Assembly (NCBI GenBank): GCA_022592435.1 | Contig: JABYQS010000081.1 | Location: forward strand, 101,829 to 165,828 | DNA from: Cerioporus squamosus | Taxonomy: Eukaryota; Basidiomycota; Agaricomycetes; Polyporales; Polyporaceae | Direction: 5' to 3' | DNA length: 64,000 nt | In this document: positions 10,712 to 21,680 of the stretch, piece by piece | Layout: each line of letters begins with the position of its first letter | Position numbering within the stretch: position 1 is the stretch's first letter | Notes under the pieces: generated by a model | The model's input: only the letters and a program-made list of their open reading frames with translations | Told to the model about the DNA's origin: nothing | The model's database searches: none | Made by a program: the position numbers and the translations under genes

Positions 10712-11911
10712 ATGTCGAACTCACCCACCTACCCCCGCATCGCCATCATCGGCGGCGGCCCCGGCGGACTCGCCCTCCTTCTCACTCTCCTACGCCGCGG
10801 CGTTGCCGCCACGGTGTACGAGCGCGACACCGGCTTCAACGCGCGTGCGCACCTCGGCGGCATGCTCGATCTCGGCTGGGGCAGCGGTCAACGCGCCCTC
10901 CGCGAGAACGGCCTCGAGGAGGTCTTCAAGGCGAACTCGCGGCGCGAGGCCGAAGAGGCGAAGATCTGTGGCAAGGACGGCGTGCCCATCGTCCATCGCA
11001 AGGAGGACGACATCCCGGACGAGAAGGACTCGCGCCCCGAGATCGACCGGAGCGTCCTGCGGAAGATCATGCTCGACGCTGTGCATACAGAGAACATCAA
11101 GTGGGGGCATGCGCTCGCTTCCGTCCGCGCACTCGAGGGCGGCCAGCACGAACTCACTTTCGCGAACGGCTTCGTGACCGTCGCGGACCTCGTCGTGGGC
11201 GCGGACGGCGCGAACTCCCGCGTCCGCCCCCTCCTTTCCCCTGCCACTCCCATCTACCAGGACGTGACCGGGGCAGAGATCTCCCTCTCCCCCGAGGTCG
11301 CCGCCTCTCCCGACATGGCGGACGTCAGCGAGGCGGTCGGCAGCGGCAGCTGCTTCATGGGGCAGGACAACAAGGTGCTCGGCCTCCAGCGGAACGGCGA
11401 CGGGCGCATCCGCGCGTACGCCTGGCACCGCAACCCCGACCCGTACTTCCCAGCGGAGCCCGCGGCGGCGCGGAAGGCGCTGCTCGAGATCTACAGCGAC
11501 TGGGCGCCGTGGGTGCGCAAGTTCATCGAGCACTGCGACGACGCGGCGGTGTACCCGCGCACGCTCTACTGCCTCCCTGTCGGCCACCGCTGGGAACACA
11601 AGGCGGGGCTCACGCTCGTCGGCGATGCGGCGCACTTGATGAGCCCGTTCGCGGGCGCGGGGGCGAAACTTGCGATGATCGACGGCTTGGAGCTCGGCTT
11701 GGTCCTGGCGGAGGCGGTATCGAAGGGTGCGTCGGGCGAGGAGAGGGAGAGGGCCGTCGCTGTTTGGGAGGAGAAGATGTTTGAGAAGGCGGAGAAGTTT
11801 GCGACCTACAGCTCTAAGCACCTGAAGGCCTTCGTGAACCCCGGCGCGCCGGGCACGGCCGTCGAGGTCATTAAGGCGTTCATGGAGTCGGAGGTTAGGC
11901 GCGAGGCTTAG
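10712..11911 (+). CDS. FAD-dependent monooxygenase 2
   Basis: An intronless gene of 399 aa, the second of three tandem paralogues. It is co-linear with FAD monooxygenase 1 along its length. It has the dinucleotide fingerprint G14-x-G16-x-x-G19, the FAD-contact segment SGQRALRENGLEE, DLVVGADGANSRVR near residue 170 and GDAAHLMSPFAGAGA near residue 304. It should catalyse flavin-dependent hydroxylation of a small organic substrate in the cytosol. A minor oddity is Lys in place of the Asn found in both paralogues just after the GAGA segment (GAGAKLAM instead of GAGANLAM). The C-terminus ends VRREA, matching copy 3, so this copy appears full length. A TATA-like element lies at 10588. Confidence 0.92.
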   Translation: MSNSPTYPRIAIIGGGPGGLALLLTLLRRGVAATVYERDTGFNARAHLGGMLDLGWGSGQRALRENGLEEVFKANSRREAEEAKICGKDGVPIVHRKEDDIPDEKDSRPEIDRSVLRKIMLDAVHTENIKWGHALASVRALEGGQHELTFANGFVTVADLVVGADGANSRVRPLLSPATPIYQDVTGAEISLSPEVAASPDMADVSEAVGSGSCFMGQDNKVLGLQRNGDGRIRAYAWHRNPDPYFPAEPAAARKALLEIYSDWAPWVRKFIEHCDDAAVYPRTLYCLPVGHRWEHKAGLTLVGDAAHLMSPFAGAGAKLAMIDGLELGLVLAEAVSKGASGEERERAVAVWEEKMFEKAEKFATYSSKHLKAFVNPGAPGTAVEVIKAFMESEVRREA

Positions 11912-12556
11912 ATCTTCGAGTCTGCTAGTAGCTCGTGGTGGGATGTTGCATTGGATGTGTTAGGACTTGGTCGCGGGACTGGCAGGTTCATGATCGTTAT
12001 CTTCTCTGAGATCTTATCTTATCTTGTCGGGTAATGCACGGACTTGGGAGTCTTCGACAACTTGAACTCGTAAGTACAGTGTACACTCACCACTCCTCGG
12101 CATCAATCGGGACTTCATGATCATGCCAGCTCCACAAGTGAAACTTGGGTGAGAAAATTCGGTTAGTCTATGGGAGACAACGGTATCGAACTCTTTCTCT
12201 TACATTGATACAACTTACATTGTCTACCTAAGTACTATGGCGATGAGGGCCCTCCGCCGATCGAGGTGACGTTGCCTACTTGGCCAGCAACGCCTCGGAC
12301 TCGGTGTGGGTTCGACTTTTCGTACGACTTTGTGTACGACTCGGAGTATACGCGCTGGAAGTAGTATCAACCTTGCGCTAGAACCCGTCAAGCTACTGCG
12401 CCCAGCCCATGTGTCTCGACTTTCGAACACCGTGCGACTGCGGGGCTCCACGGCGTCGTGCGCCGCCATGACGCGGCCTTGCGGCGACACGGGAGACGAC
12501 TCAACTCCTGGGTGCGTATCATTCCCCATCGCCAACATCCCGTCGTACGGATGGCA
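11912..12556. other. Intergenic
   Basis: The gap between FAD monooxygenases 2 and 3. No coding region is convincing; it carries the promoter of copy 3. Confidence 0.5.
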
Positions 12557-12562
12557 TATAAG
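12557..12562 (+). promoter_or_regulatory. TATA box of FAD monooxygenase 3
   Basis: TATAAG (in context CATATAAGA) lies 80 bp before the donor of a 5'-UTR intron and about 158 bp before the ATG. Confidence 0.5.
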
Positions 12563-12636
12563 ACGAGAATTCCGCGAGTATATGAAGACATCACATCCAG
12601 TGCTCCGACTTCATTCACTTCACCAGCTTGCATCTA

Positions 12637-12692
12637 GTACGTACTTGGTCGTTGCTACCTGGGTATCCAGTCTGATAATCTGTGTTCTGTAG
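12637..12692 (+). other. Probable 5'-UTR intron of FAD monooxygenase 3
   Basis: GTACGT donor at 12637, CTGAT branch-like motif at 12672-12676 and TGTAG acceptor ending at 12692, 56 nt in all. It sits 22 nt before the ATG at 12715. Removing it eliminates the in-frame upstream extension, which supports that ATG. Confidence 0.55.
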
Positions 12693-12714
12693 AATTCGAG
12701 CACCTCCGACCAGA

Positions 12715-13926
12715 ATGTCTACTGCGTCCAAAGCCTCGATGCCACGGATCGCCATCATTGGCGGTGGAATGGGCGGCCTCGTCGTCCTCTTGACCCTCCT
12801 CCGCCGCGGAATCCCAGCAACTGTCTATGAGCGTGACGCCGATCTGAATGTACGTGCGCACATGGGGAGTACGCTCGACCTCGGGTGGGAGAGCGGACAA
12901 CGAGCCCTGCGCGAGAATGGGCTCGAAGACGCCTTTAAGGCCCACTCCCGCGTCGAGGGAGAGGAGATGCGCATCGGCGGCAAGGACGGCATCCCGCTCC
13001 TCCACCACACCCCGGAGGAGATTGTGGACGAGAAGCAAGCCCGCCCGGAGATCGACCGCAGCGCCTTGCGGAAGATCATGCTCGACGCGGTTCCTGCAGA
13101 CGCTGTCAAGTGGGAACACATGCTCGTCTCCATCCGCCCCTTCGAGGACGGCACGCACCGTCACGAGCTCACCTTCGCCAACGGCCTTGTAACTGTCGCC
13201 GACATCGTCGTGGGCGCTGACGGCGCGAACTCCCGCGTACGCCCGCTCGTCTCCTCCGCTACCCCGATCTCCCATGAGGTCACCGGCGTGGAGATCTCCA
13301 TCACCCCAGAGGTCGCTGCGTCTCCTGAAATGTCCGACGTACGCGACGCCGTGGGCCAGGGCAGTTGTTTCCTCGGTCAGGACCGGAAGATTATGGCCTT
13401 GCAGCGGAACAGCGACGGGCGCATCCGCGCGTACGCATGGCACTACAATCCGGACCCGTACTTCTCTGGGGAGCCATCGGAGGTGAAGAAGGCGCTGCTG
13501 GAGATCTACAGTGACTGGGCGCCGTGGGTGCGCAAGTTCATTGGGCACTGCGACGACGCTGCGGTGTACCCTCGTGCGCTCTACTACCTCCCTGTCGGTC
13601 ACCGGTGGGTGCACAAGGCCGGGGTCACCGTCATTGGCGACGCTGCACACCTCATGAGCCCTGCCGCGGGCGCAGGAGCGAACCTGGCCATGCTCGACGG
13701 ACTCGAGCTCGGCCTGGCACTGGCGGAGGCGTTGTCGAAGGGTATGTCTGTGGAAGAGAGGGAGGCTGCCGTCGCTGTTGTGGAGGAGAGGATGTTCGCT
13801 CGGGCGGAGAAGTCAGCCGCTCTCAGCTACGGTAATCTTGAGGCTTTCATTGGCCCTGACGCTCCCCAGTCCGCTGTGAACAAGATGAAGGCCATGGTAG
13901 AGTCCGATGGTAGACGCGAGGCATAG
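12715..13926 (+). CDS. FAD-dependent monooxygenase 3
   Basis: 403 aa, third tandem paralogue, closest in layout to copy 2 (shared HRWxHKAG, the VRKFI-HCDDAAVYPR region and the RREA end). Motifs: G16-x-G18-x-x-G21 near the N-terminus, DIVVGADGANSRVR near residue 170 and GDAAHLMSPAAGAGA near residue 308. The role is flavin-dependent hydroxylation of an unknown substrate. The start at 12715 is chosen over the upstream in-frame extension because that extension has no ATG and lies in a likely 5'-UTR intron; the context CAGAATGTC also fits. The three copies lie head to tail on one strand with no transposon between copies 2 and 3, consistent with tandem duplication. Confidence 0.92.
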   Translation: MSTASKASMPRIAIIGGGMGGLVVLLTLLRRGIPATVYERDADLNVRAHMGSTLDLGWESGQRALRENGLEDAFKAHSRVEGEEMRIGGKDGIPLLHHTPEEIVDEKQARPEIDRSALRKIMLDAVPADAVKWEHMLVSIRPFEDGTHRHELTFANGLVTVADIVVGADGANSRVRPLVSSATPISHEVTGVEISITPEVAASPEMSDVRDAVGQGSCFLGQDRKIMALQRNSDGRIRAYAWHYNPDPYFSGEPSEVKKALLEIYSDWAPWVRKFIGHCDDAAVYPRALYYLPVGHRWVHKAGVTVIGDAAHLMSPAAGAGANLAMLDGLELGLALAEALSKGMSVEEREAAVAVVEERMFARAEKSAALSYGNLEAFIGPDAPQSAVNKMKAMVESDGRREA

Positions 13927-15201
13927 TACGAAGTACTTACTACCTCTTCCGACTCGTTCGAAAACCGTTTGCGATCAGAATCAGTTCCCCTTGCCATGAT
14001 CCAGCTAGACGCCCAGACCAGAAAGAGTAGCTTAGTCGCCCGACCTCGTGTCGACGAACTCTCGTTTGCGACCATCATTATGCATCCTCACATCTGCCAG
14101 TCGCTTCAATACCACAATAGCTCCCCTCTATCATTGGAAGGACTGTTTCTCTTGACTGCATTGGCTCTAAAACCGACAATGCTGAAAGGAATCACAACTC
14201 ACGATTGTACCAGGAGTTCTCCGACATCGCTGTGGTTTTCCCTTGTGTCACTGAACTTCAAACTGAAGCACTATATGTCTTAAGTATCACGAGTATGATC
14301 TCTACCGTAAGCGAGCAGGCGTTTTTGAGGAATGAAGCCGGACGGCATGCTGTCGCTTGGTGCGCCGGGATTTTGTTTCTTTTCTTCACGGATGTCACTG
14401 AGTCGCAAGCGTTGTCTAGCCACGTTGTTCAAGTTGTACATGCGGACGAGAGTGACTTCTCGTGACAGATTGCTCTTAATGCGTTCCTGGACACCTAAGG
14501 CACCCTGTCAAAGTTTTTGGCGTGGTCGCGAGTACGTCACGGCTATCGAAGACTCAATCAGGTGACAGGTGCGAACGGACAACCCTGGTGTCACTTTACT
14601 CATTTCCCGGTCGGTATGTGCGTCCATTTAATACTCAAACATCTTGCCTGGCTCTAATGCCCCGCTAATCCCGATTGGCCAGGACTTCAAGCATACTATA
14701 AGCGACTCAATGGGGTGCACAGGCCTCGACACTGCACCTGTGACCACGGTTGCTACCACCTTACTGCTCAACGGTACGGCATGAAGAAGGGACTAGTAAT
14801 CTTGTTTGGACGCATGTGGGCGGCCGGGCGGCGAAGAGTGCAGCTCAAGCGGCTTCGAAAACCTTACACATCAGCAAGAATGCGTCAATGCCGGTCCGTG
14901 TCAGCTCGAGAGGACCAACTTAATGGGACGCAGGCTCCAGATGTCATCCTTGTTCGCGCGAACTTCTCGCTTCGTCTGGTCAGAAGGTATGGCTGGACGA
15001 TAAGAGACATTGTCCGATCCCGGCCTTCCCGCGGTTTGCTCGGGTTTGCTCTCACAGGTGTGGTTTACATGAGAGACGCTTGCGTCTCGATCCCGCATTT
15101 CCGCCCGAGCAGGTCATACCACAGCACGTCATGCTATCAGGTCGCTAAGTATAACAACCTGGCTTCTGTTCTTCAGTTGCTCCATCCCAGTCCTGCACAA
15201 G
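13927..15201. other. Intergenic
   Basis: A 1.3-kb gap between FAD monooxygenase 3 and P450-1. Open frames here are short and show no domain. It presumably includes the P450-1 promoter. Confidence 0.5.
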
Positions 15202-17642
15202 ATGACTATTTCCACCATTGTTTTACTCGCCCTCGCTGCTATTCTCACCCTCTACATCGTTCGGGTCTCGCGCCGCAGGAACCTCAAGTTCCTGCACGGT
15301 CCTGATGCACCGTCGAGATGGCTCGGTGCGTGCCGTTCCCTTCGCATTCCTCCTGACGAATCCCGCTTTCTAACACACCTCGACAGGCAATGAACACCAG
15401 CTATTCCAACAGTCGGAGACCGGCTCTCTCGACTTTCAGTGGATGCGTCAGTACGGTTCAACCTGGCGCACTCGTACTTACTTCGGGGTAAGCCACGTTC
15501 GTTGGTCCTGCCGTCGATCGCTGCTGACTCTCGTGCGTCGTTCTAGGCCGAACAAATCATGACTGCGGATCCGAAGGTATGTGTATGCTATAGCATTCTA
15601 CGCATGTACATCAAACGCATCAAGTATCGTCCGTTAGGCTCTGCAGCACATTCTGCAGAAGTCGAGTTACAATTATCCCAAGCGGATCGACATGAACACC
15701 CTCACGCTTCTGCAGCTCGGTCCCGGTATCTTGTGGGCGGAGGGTGAGTAGCACGGCTCATTTACTCGACCTGCGAGTGCTGACGGGGCCTACGGCAGGG
15801 TCCATGCATCAACGTCACCGCAAGGTCATGAACCCGGCGTTCAGCGCTCAACAGCTGCGGACCTTTATCCCGCTCTTCCAACGTACTGCTACCAAGGTAG
15901 GCGCAGTATGCGCACAGGAGAGGGATGCTGCTGACGCTACCGGCTAGTTAATCGAGAAATGGAAGGCGGAGGTCTCGGATGGACCAGACAGCGTCGTGGT
16001 TGTCAACAAATGGCTGGCTCGCGGCGCTCTTGATATCATCGGCCAAGGTATGAATACCCATCTAACTTCTCTGATCGGGTTACTTACCGGGAAGCAGCGG
16101 CATTCGACTACGACTTCGGGGCGCTCGATGACATGGAGAACCCGCTGGCGAAGGAGTACAGTACGATCATGTACGCCTACGCCTTTTCTTCATTCCCAAC
16201 GGGCACTCTGACTGGACTCATTATCCCCAAACAGCAATGACACACACCTCCATCCGACACCGTTGAGGATGCTGTACCGCGGCATCTGGCAGTACTTGCC
16301 GGAAGCCGCCCTAAAGCTGATCAAGTACACTCCCGTGCGGGTCTATCGCAGGTTGTCGAATTTGAACGAGATGTTCAAGGACATCGGCAGGCCTCTGTAT
16401 CACTCCAACGCTTCCGAAGGGTCCGCAGCGCGCGATGGCAAGCGCGACGTGATGAGTGTCCTAAGTGAGCTGAACCGCCTAAATCCGAGTCGCTAGTTCG
16501 CCAAAAGTACTGATGAATGAATGGCCCAGTCAAAGCGAACAATGCGGAGAACGCTCGCCTCCGCCTTGGCGAAGAGGAGGTCCTGGCTCAGATGCACCAC
16601 TTGACCGCTGCGGGCCAGGAGACTACTTCGAGCACCCTCAGCTGGATGCTCTACGAGCTGTCGAAGCACCCTGAGTACCAGGTCCGCGTTCGCGAGGAGA
16701 TCAGAGCTGTCCGAGCTTTGGTCGTCGAGCGTGGAGACGTCGCCTTTAACCCTGAGGATTTGGACAGCATGAAATACACGCTTGCTGCAATCAAGGTTCG
16801 TCAGCCGCTACTGAGGCACCGGCTCGAGTTGCAAACTGACGGAGAGGTGGCGCTGTGTAGGAGACTCTTCGCTTCCATCCCATTGCATATCATCTCTGGC
16901 GTTACGCTGCGAAGGACGATGTTATTCCGCTCTCGGACCCGGTGACTGGTGCCGACGGGACGGTCATCACCGAGATACCTGTCTCCTCCGGCCAGTCCAT
17001 CGTCATCTCAATTTGCGGCTATAACAAGTGAGATCCATGCTCGTGACACTTGGAGGACTGACAGGGACAATCATCTCGCAGGTTGCCGCATGTCTGGGGC
17101 GACGACGCGGACGAGTGGAATCCGGAGAGGTTTTTCCGACTCGACTCCGAGAAGCAAGTCAAAGTAGGCGTGTATGCGAACTTGTAAGTGCTTTTCTGTC
17201 TTGGTTCGATGGCGGCAAACTGACGACGTGACGTCCAGGATGTCGTTCTGTAAGTCGCGGGTAACAGGTCATGGAAGCATAGGCTGCAATTCTAACGAAT
17301 GATTCCTTCAGCTGCCGGAGTGCGCGGCTGTATTGGGTAAGTGCCCTTTTCTGTTTCAGAGTACGGTACTCGGGCGCATACTGAAGGTGTGTCTGTCCAG
17401 ATGGCGCTTTGCGTGAGTACTCGTCATCCGCACCGCTATATGTCGCGACTAACCACAACTACAGCCTTTACCAACTTCAAGCGGTCGCCGCAGAGCTGCT
17501 CGAGACCTTTCAATTTTCGCAGCCGGATGGCCAGCCTCATATCAAGCGCGCACCTGCTGCTGTGATGCTTCCTATAATCGAGGGAAAAGAAGAGCTGGGT
17601 CCTGCCATGCCGCTTCGTGTATCTTTAGTGCCGACGGAGTGA
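15202..17642 (+). CDS. Cytochrome P450 (P450-1), microsomal
   Basis: A 15-exon gene of 540 aa: 15202-15325, 15387-15487, 15547-15576, 15638-15743, 15799-15896, 15948-16047, 16098-16170, 16235-16464, 16530-16795, 16861-17027, 17082-17183, 17239-17249, 17312-17336, 17401-17412 and 17465-17642. Every junction is GT-AG and phases agree throughout. The product is an ER-anchored haem-thiolate monooxygenase: an N-terminal helix (ISTIVLLALAAILTLYIV), I-helix motif A315-G316-Q-E-T-T, K-helix E377-T-L-R380, PERF motif (NPERF), and haem loop F469-S-A-G-V-R-G-C476-I-G. The haem loop is split over four exons, two of them only 11 and 12 nt. The family and substrate cannot be assigned. It shares its exon structure with P450-2 (22280-24725). 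Confidence 0.9.
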
Positions 17643-17850
17643 GACCGGGTTTGACGCAGGGAGACACTAATTACAAAGGAACGATAAATGGCTCATCATC
17701 CCCTCAAGTTGTACTGTGTATAAAGACCTATCCCTCACGTTTATCTTAAACGTCTGCCTAGGGGAGACTAATCCCTCACGAAGAACGGTGGGTGCAGGGA
17801 CTTAGGGCTTAGCAAAACATACTTGTGGCTTGTGGTATGGCCGATCTTAT
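17643..17850. other. 3' flank of P450-1
   Basis: A short spacer between the P450-1 stop and the tRNA gene; nothing recognised. Confidence 0.5.
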
Positions 17851-17924
17851 GGCCGACTAGCTCAGTTGGTTAGAGCGTGGTGCTAATAACGCCAAGGTCG
17901 TCGGTTCGATCCCGGCGTTGGCCA
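17851..17924 (+). tRNA. tRNA-Ile (anticodon AAT)
   Basis: A 74-nt intronless cloverleaf. The acceptor stem GGCCGAC pairs with GTTGGCC (one G-U), with discriminator A. The A box is TAGCTCAGTTGG, the anticodon loop is CTAATAA with anticodon AAT (read as IAU), and the B box GGTTCGATCCC lies in the T arm. No CCA is encoded, as usual for eukaryotic nuclear tRNA genes. It lies between the convergent P450-1 and FunK1-1 genes. Confidence 0.95.
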
Positions 17925-18267
17925 TACGGGTCAAGATGTGTTTTTTTGCGAATATCTTCGCGCAGCAAGCACCAAGACAGGCTACCAATCGACGACATCC
18001 GCCCGCCGCGGTTGTTCAGCGAGTGGTCGACCAAAGCCAGTGCGCGAGTAGGATGCCAGTACAAGGACTTCAAAGATGCAAACGTCGACATTGCCAGTTT
18101 AAGTATACTTAACACCATCACTAGTAGCAGTTGAACGTTCAACCGTCGCTGCTCTGAGTCGTGGTTGCGCCTGGACAAGAGAAGAGCATCACTCGGATTG
18201 ATTTAAGCGTACGCACAACTCCGCACAACTACGAGTCTCATCGCATTGCAGTAGCAGATAACAAACG

Positions 18268-21042
18268 TCAGTAGTCACTGATATCGACACTAGACCCAGT
18301 GGTCGAAGAGACGGACGAATCGTCACTGGACTCCGAATCAGCGACCCCAAAGACATCTTCATCAAGGATCCTGCCACGGAGTACAAACTGGTTCGGCCAT
18401 TTGTCCTCCAGCGTCTGCGCGTTATCGGGCAGTTGATACCTGTCCAGCACCTCGGCGAGATAACCATGGTGTGACAAGAAACCCGGGACTGCGCAAGGTT
18501 CCGACTCGGAGGCCGAGTCATTAGGCTCGGTGCCTGCTCCCTCTCCCGAAGCTGCATCATTGCGATCTGAACGGGCTTGAGATGCGGCTGGAGTCGGAGC
18601 TCGAAGGGAGCGTCTCGGGTTTGCGACCGCCTGTTGGACAGGCAAGCTGACGACGGTCGGCATGAGCGGCCGCAAAGCCTCGAGCCTGGGGTCGACGATC
18701 GCATACAGCTTCTCCATCTTGTTGAAGTGCAGCTGCCGATATGACTGGTAACAGCCGGCGTGGAAATCGTTTAGGACAGCCTGGAGAACCGGGTTGTTCC
18801 TGACCTCGAACGGCGGAACGGCAGACCGCAATTGAGCTAGCTTCGTTTCGCCTCCGACCTTGACGCCACATGTCACCGACGCGCTCTCGAACGTGCTTGT
18901 GACGAGATCTTTCAACGTTGTCGTGGTCGTTGTATGATACTTGAGGACAAGATAGCGGAACGCGTGGATGAAAGACTCGAGATCGTCAGAGAGCCGCTGC
19001 GGCTTCATGGGATACTGGAGCGAGAGCGCGGATCGGAACCGCCAAGTGCCCTAAGGATAATGTGAGCATCTTGGTTGTGTCAGCGAGGTAGGCAACACGC
19101 ACAGTGCGATTAGGTTCGGTGGGCCCCGAAGCAAGTTCCCATTGAAAACGACAAAGATCCCAATCGATCAAGATGCCGCTCCGGGTGACGGGGTCGATGA
19201 GAATGTTCCCCACGCTAATGTCCCGATGAAGCACTTTAACCTTCGTCCAGGCGTCGTGGTGAGCTGCAAGAGAATGCGTGTGATTTGTTTTAGGACACTC
19301 TGGAAGAACGAAGATTGACTCACCAATGATGGCATCATAGAAGACGAGTGCAAGCTCCTTGAAGTTCTTGAAGTCCTCCAACGGTAGGCCGATCTCTTGC
19401 ATGGCAATCCGATAGTGGATCCGGGGAACAGGCAGCGCCTTCATATGCTTGAGGAGTCGTTGTGCCAGCGTCTGCTGAGCTCTGAGGCCGCCGACGTCTC
19501 CGCCGCAAATGAGTGTGGCGACGTTCGCAACGCCGCAACTATTCAGGCGCTCATGCACGAGATGTTCTGGGCGCGAGCGACCGGGCACAAACGGCCTCCA
19601 GTAGTCCTTGAGGAAGCACAGACGGCCGGTCGCGAGGTCGTAGGCCACGTAACCCCTCGTGCACCGACCAACTAGTGAATCGGTGACGAAATGAGGCTTG
19701 CCGACCAGAAACGCCCGTTCTTTGGGTACATCAAGTGGCCAAGGAGACGATTTGGAGGTGGGTGATGGGGTTCCAGTTCCCGGCGACTGGTTGTGTGCGG
19801 GGGTACATCCCGACGACTGGTCGGACCGAGAGGCAGGGTCCATAGGGAGCCCTTCGTCTGGAGGCGCGGTCATCGGGATGATGCGCAGCTTGTAGATGGG
19901 CACGCCCTTCGCAGTCGCCGCCTTCACGTACTTCTGGATGGCTTCTGGCACTCTCGAGTCGTTCGCCATTTGTTTGAACGGCTCTGCCTCCTCCGCGTCG
20001 ACCCGCGTCGCAGTAGGATCGTACCCGAGCTGTTCGTCTTTCATGTGCGCCACCTTCCACAGGAAGTCGTGCAGTGGCGAGTCGGTGGTGGTCCAATTGA
20101 AGTCTTCAGAGACGACGGCCCCACCCCGGTCGAAGAAGCAGAGACGCGCCATACGCCTGCAGACGTAGATTGCGTAGCAGAAGAGGCGATGTTGGTGGTT
20201 AAGGACGTTCAGCACGTACTCAGCAAATTGATACAGGGCGACCTCTCCCTCGATGGACCCTCGAACAAACTTCTTGGCCTCTGGCGTCTCGGGCTGGCCT
20301 TCGGGCGGGTCAACCCCCTCTGCATCAGCCGAGAGTTCCTGCCCATCTGCTGCGTCCGCTGTATTATTCGCCTGTTCCTCGTCTCGCGCCTGACCATGGT
20401 CGCCCGACGGCGCAGTTGGGTCGCTAGCACTGAGGGGACGATCGTCGACCGCTCCCGGGCGGGGAGGCTGCTGAGAGGGCTTGGCAGTGGAGGATGGTTT
20501 CTTCTCCGGCGTGGGGTCACGGAATAAGAATGCAGCCTTATTCGGGTTGCGCTTGACCTCCACCGGGATCGCCACCCAGTGGTAGTTGCGAGTGCCAACC
20601 CTGCCACGGGCCTTCAGTTCCTCGGGGCTGATCTTCAAGCTGTTCTTGAGTCGCTGATCGGTGAGCTGTGTAGCTTCGCGAGCTTCGGGGGTGTCCCAGT
20701 AAATGCCTGCGTTGTTGACCGTCCGAGTGGGCTTCTCTGCGCCCGTCTCTGGGTGCTCCGCTGCTCGGTGAGTGGAGGTATCTAGGAAGACGAGAGGCGC
20801 GCTACCGCATGCAACAAATACAGAGTTGGCGGTCTCGTTCTAGAACGTATGAGCACGATAGCACAGTATTCAAGGGAAGTCGAACGCACCAGAAGCGGAA
20901 GCCAGTCTCCTTCGACCTTCCAGTTCGTCAAGTTACTGCAATCCACCTGCTTGAACTTCTTCCGTTCCTCGGTCGTCGGCGCATCTCCGGGCACACGTTT
21001 CATGAACGAGTCGATAGGCAATTCGCGGAAGCAAGGATTCAT
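18268..21042 (-). CDS. FunK1-type fungal protein kinase (FunK1-1)
   Basis: A minus-strand gene of four exons, 870 aa: 20890-21042, 19324-20839, 19103-19263 and 18268-19050. Introns are about 50-60 nt and phases agree. The product is a FunK1 (Pkinase_fungal) kinase, a family expanded in multicellular basidiomycetes. Motifs: DSLVGRCTRGYVAYDL and LCFLKDYWRP (lobe with the lysine), the catalytic loop LHRDISVGNILID, and IDWDLC in the DFG position. An N-terminal domain (FRELPIDSFMKRVPGD) and an acidic, Ser-rich C-terminus flank the kinase. The ATG at 21042 aligns with an internal Met of FunK1-2. The MITE target duplication begins only 60 bp further upstream, so the ancestral N-terminus may have been lost. 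The tail is about 80 residues shorter than that of FunK1-2. Substrates are unknown. Confidence 0.85.
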
Positions 21043-21102
21043 GGCGGAAGAACAAGTGGAAGAAGCGGAAGAACAAGAAGCCACGTCGAAAGTGGTTGGT
21101 CT

Positions 21103-21680
21103 GTGTTCGATAGGGCACGGGGAAATAGGCGACCGAATTTTACATCGGCTATTTTACCCAGGTAAATGACATGTAATTTACAGGTCAAATAGGGTGGGCC
21201 GAAACCCGAGGTGTAAAATTGGGTCAAATAGGCCGTCACAAACACGACTCAGGTAGGCCCCGATAGGTCATATGAGGGGCTTCATAATACTCGCAAAGTC
21301 CCTCACAGTATATCCTGTTGTGGGTGCTTTGAGAGGGCGCAAGACTTCCTCTCTGAATTCGACGCTGGGTTGAGTGAGGTTGTTGAGTGAGGCTTGTGAG
21401 CGGGCGTCTGAGACATGTCTGACTGCTGCACCTTCCCGAGACTTTCTCTTCCACACCCAACCCACTCCAGCTGCAGCCAATTGCTTAGAAGAAGGATTTC
21501 TGACGCTTCAGGAGCCGTCAGAGAGTCCTTGGACTGGCGTAAGGCGAGACGGTCTGGATCATAAGCGCCCGGCTAATTTACCGTATTTTACCTCGGTAAA
21601 TTTCGGCCTCGAGGGCTGCCAGGGTAAATTTACCGGTCAAGTAGGCCTCGAGACCTATTTCCCCGTGCCCTAGTGTTCGA
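21103..21680. mobile_element. hAT-like MITE with 8-bp target-site duplication
   Basis: The element body is 21111-21672 (562 bp). Its perfect 19-bp terminal inverted repeats are TAGGGCACGGGGAAATAGG at 21111-21129 and the reverse complement at 21654-21672. It is flanked by a perfect 8-bp direct repeat, GTGTTCGA, at 21103-21110 and 21673-21680. An 8-bp duplication with short TIRs is the hAT signature, and there is no transposase frame, so it is a non-autonomous element. The interior near both ends is rich in TTTACC/GGTAAA motifs. It lies 5' of FunK1-1, 69 bp from its ATG. Confidence 0.92.

Noticed and set aside
10790..11821. 343-codon minus-strand open frame
   Set aside because: It is the antisense shadow of FAD monooxygenase 2. 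The GC-rich third positions open the opposite strand; similar shadows lie opposite copies 1 and 3.
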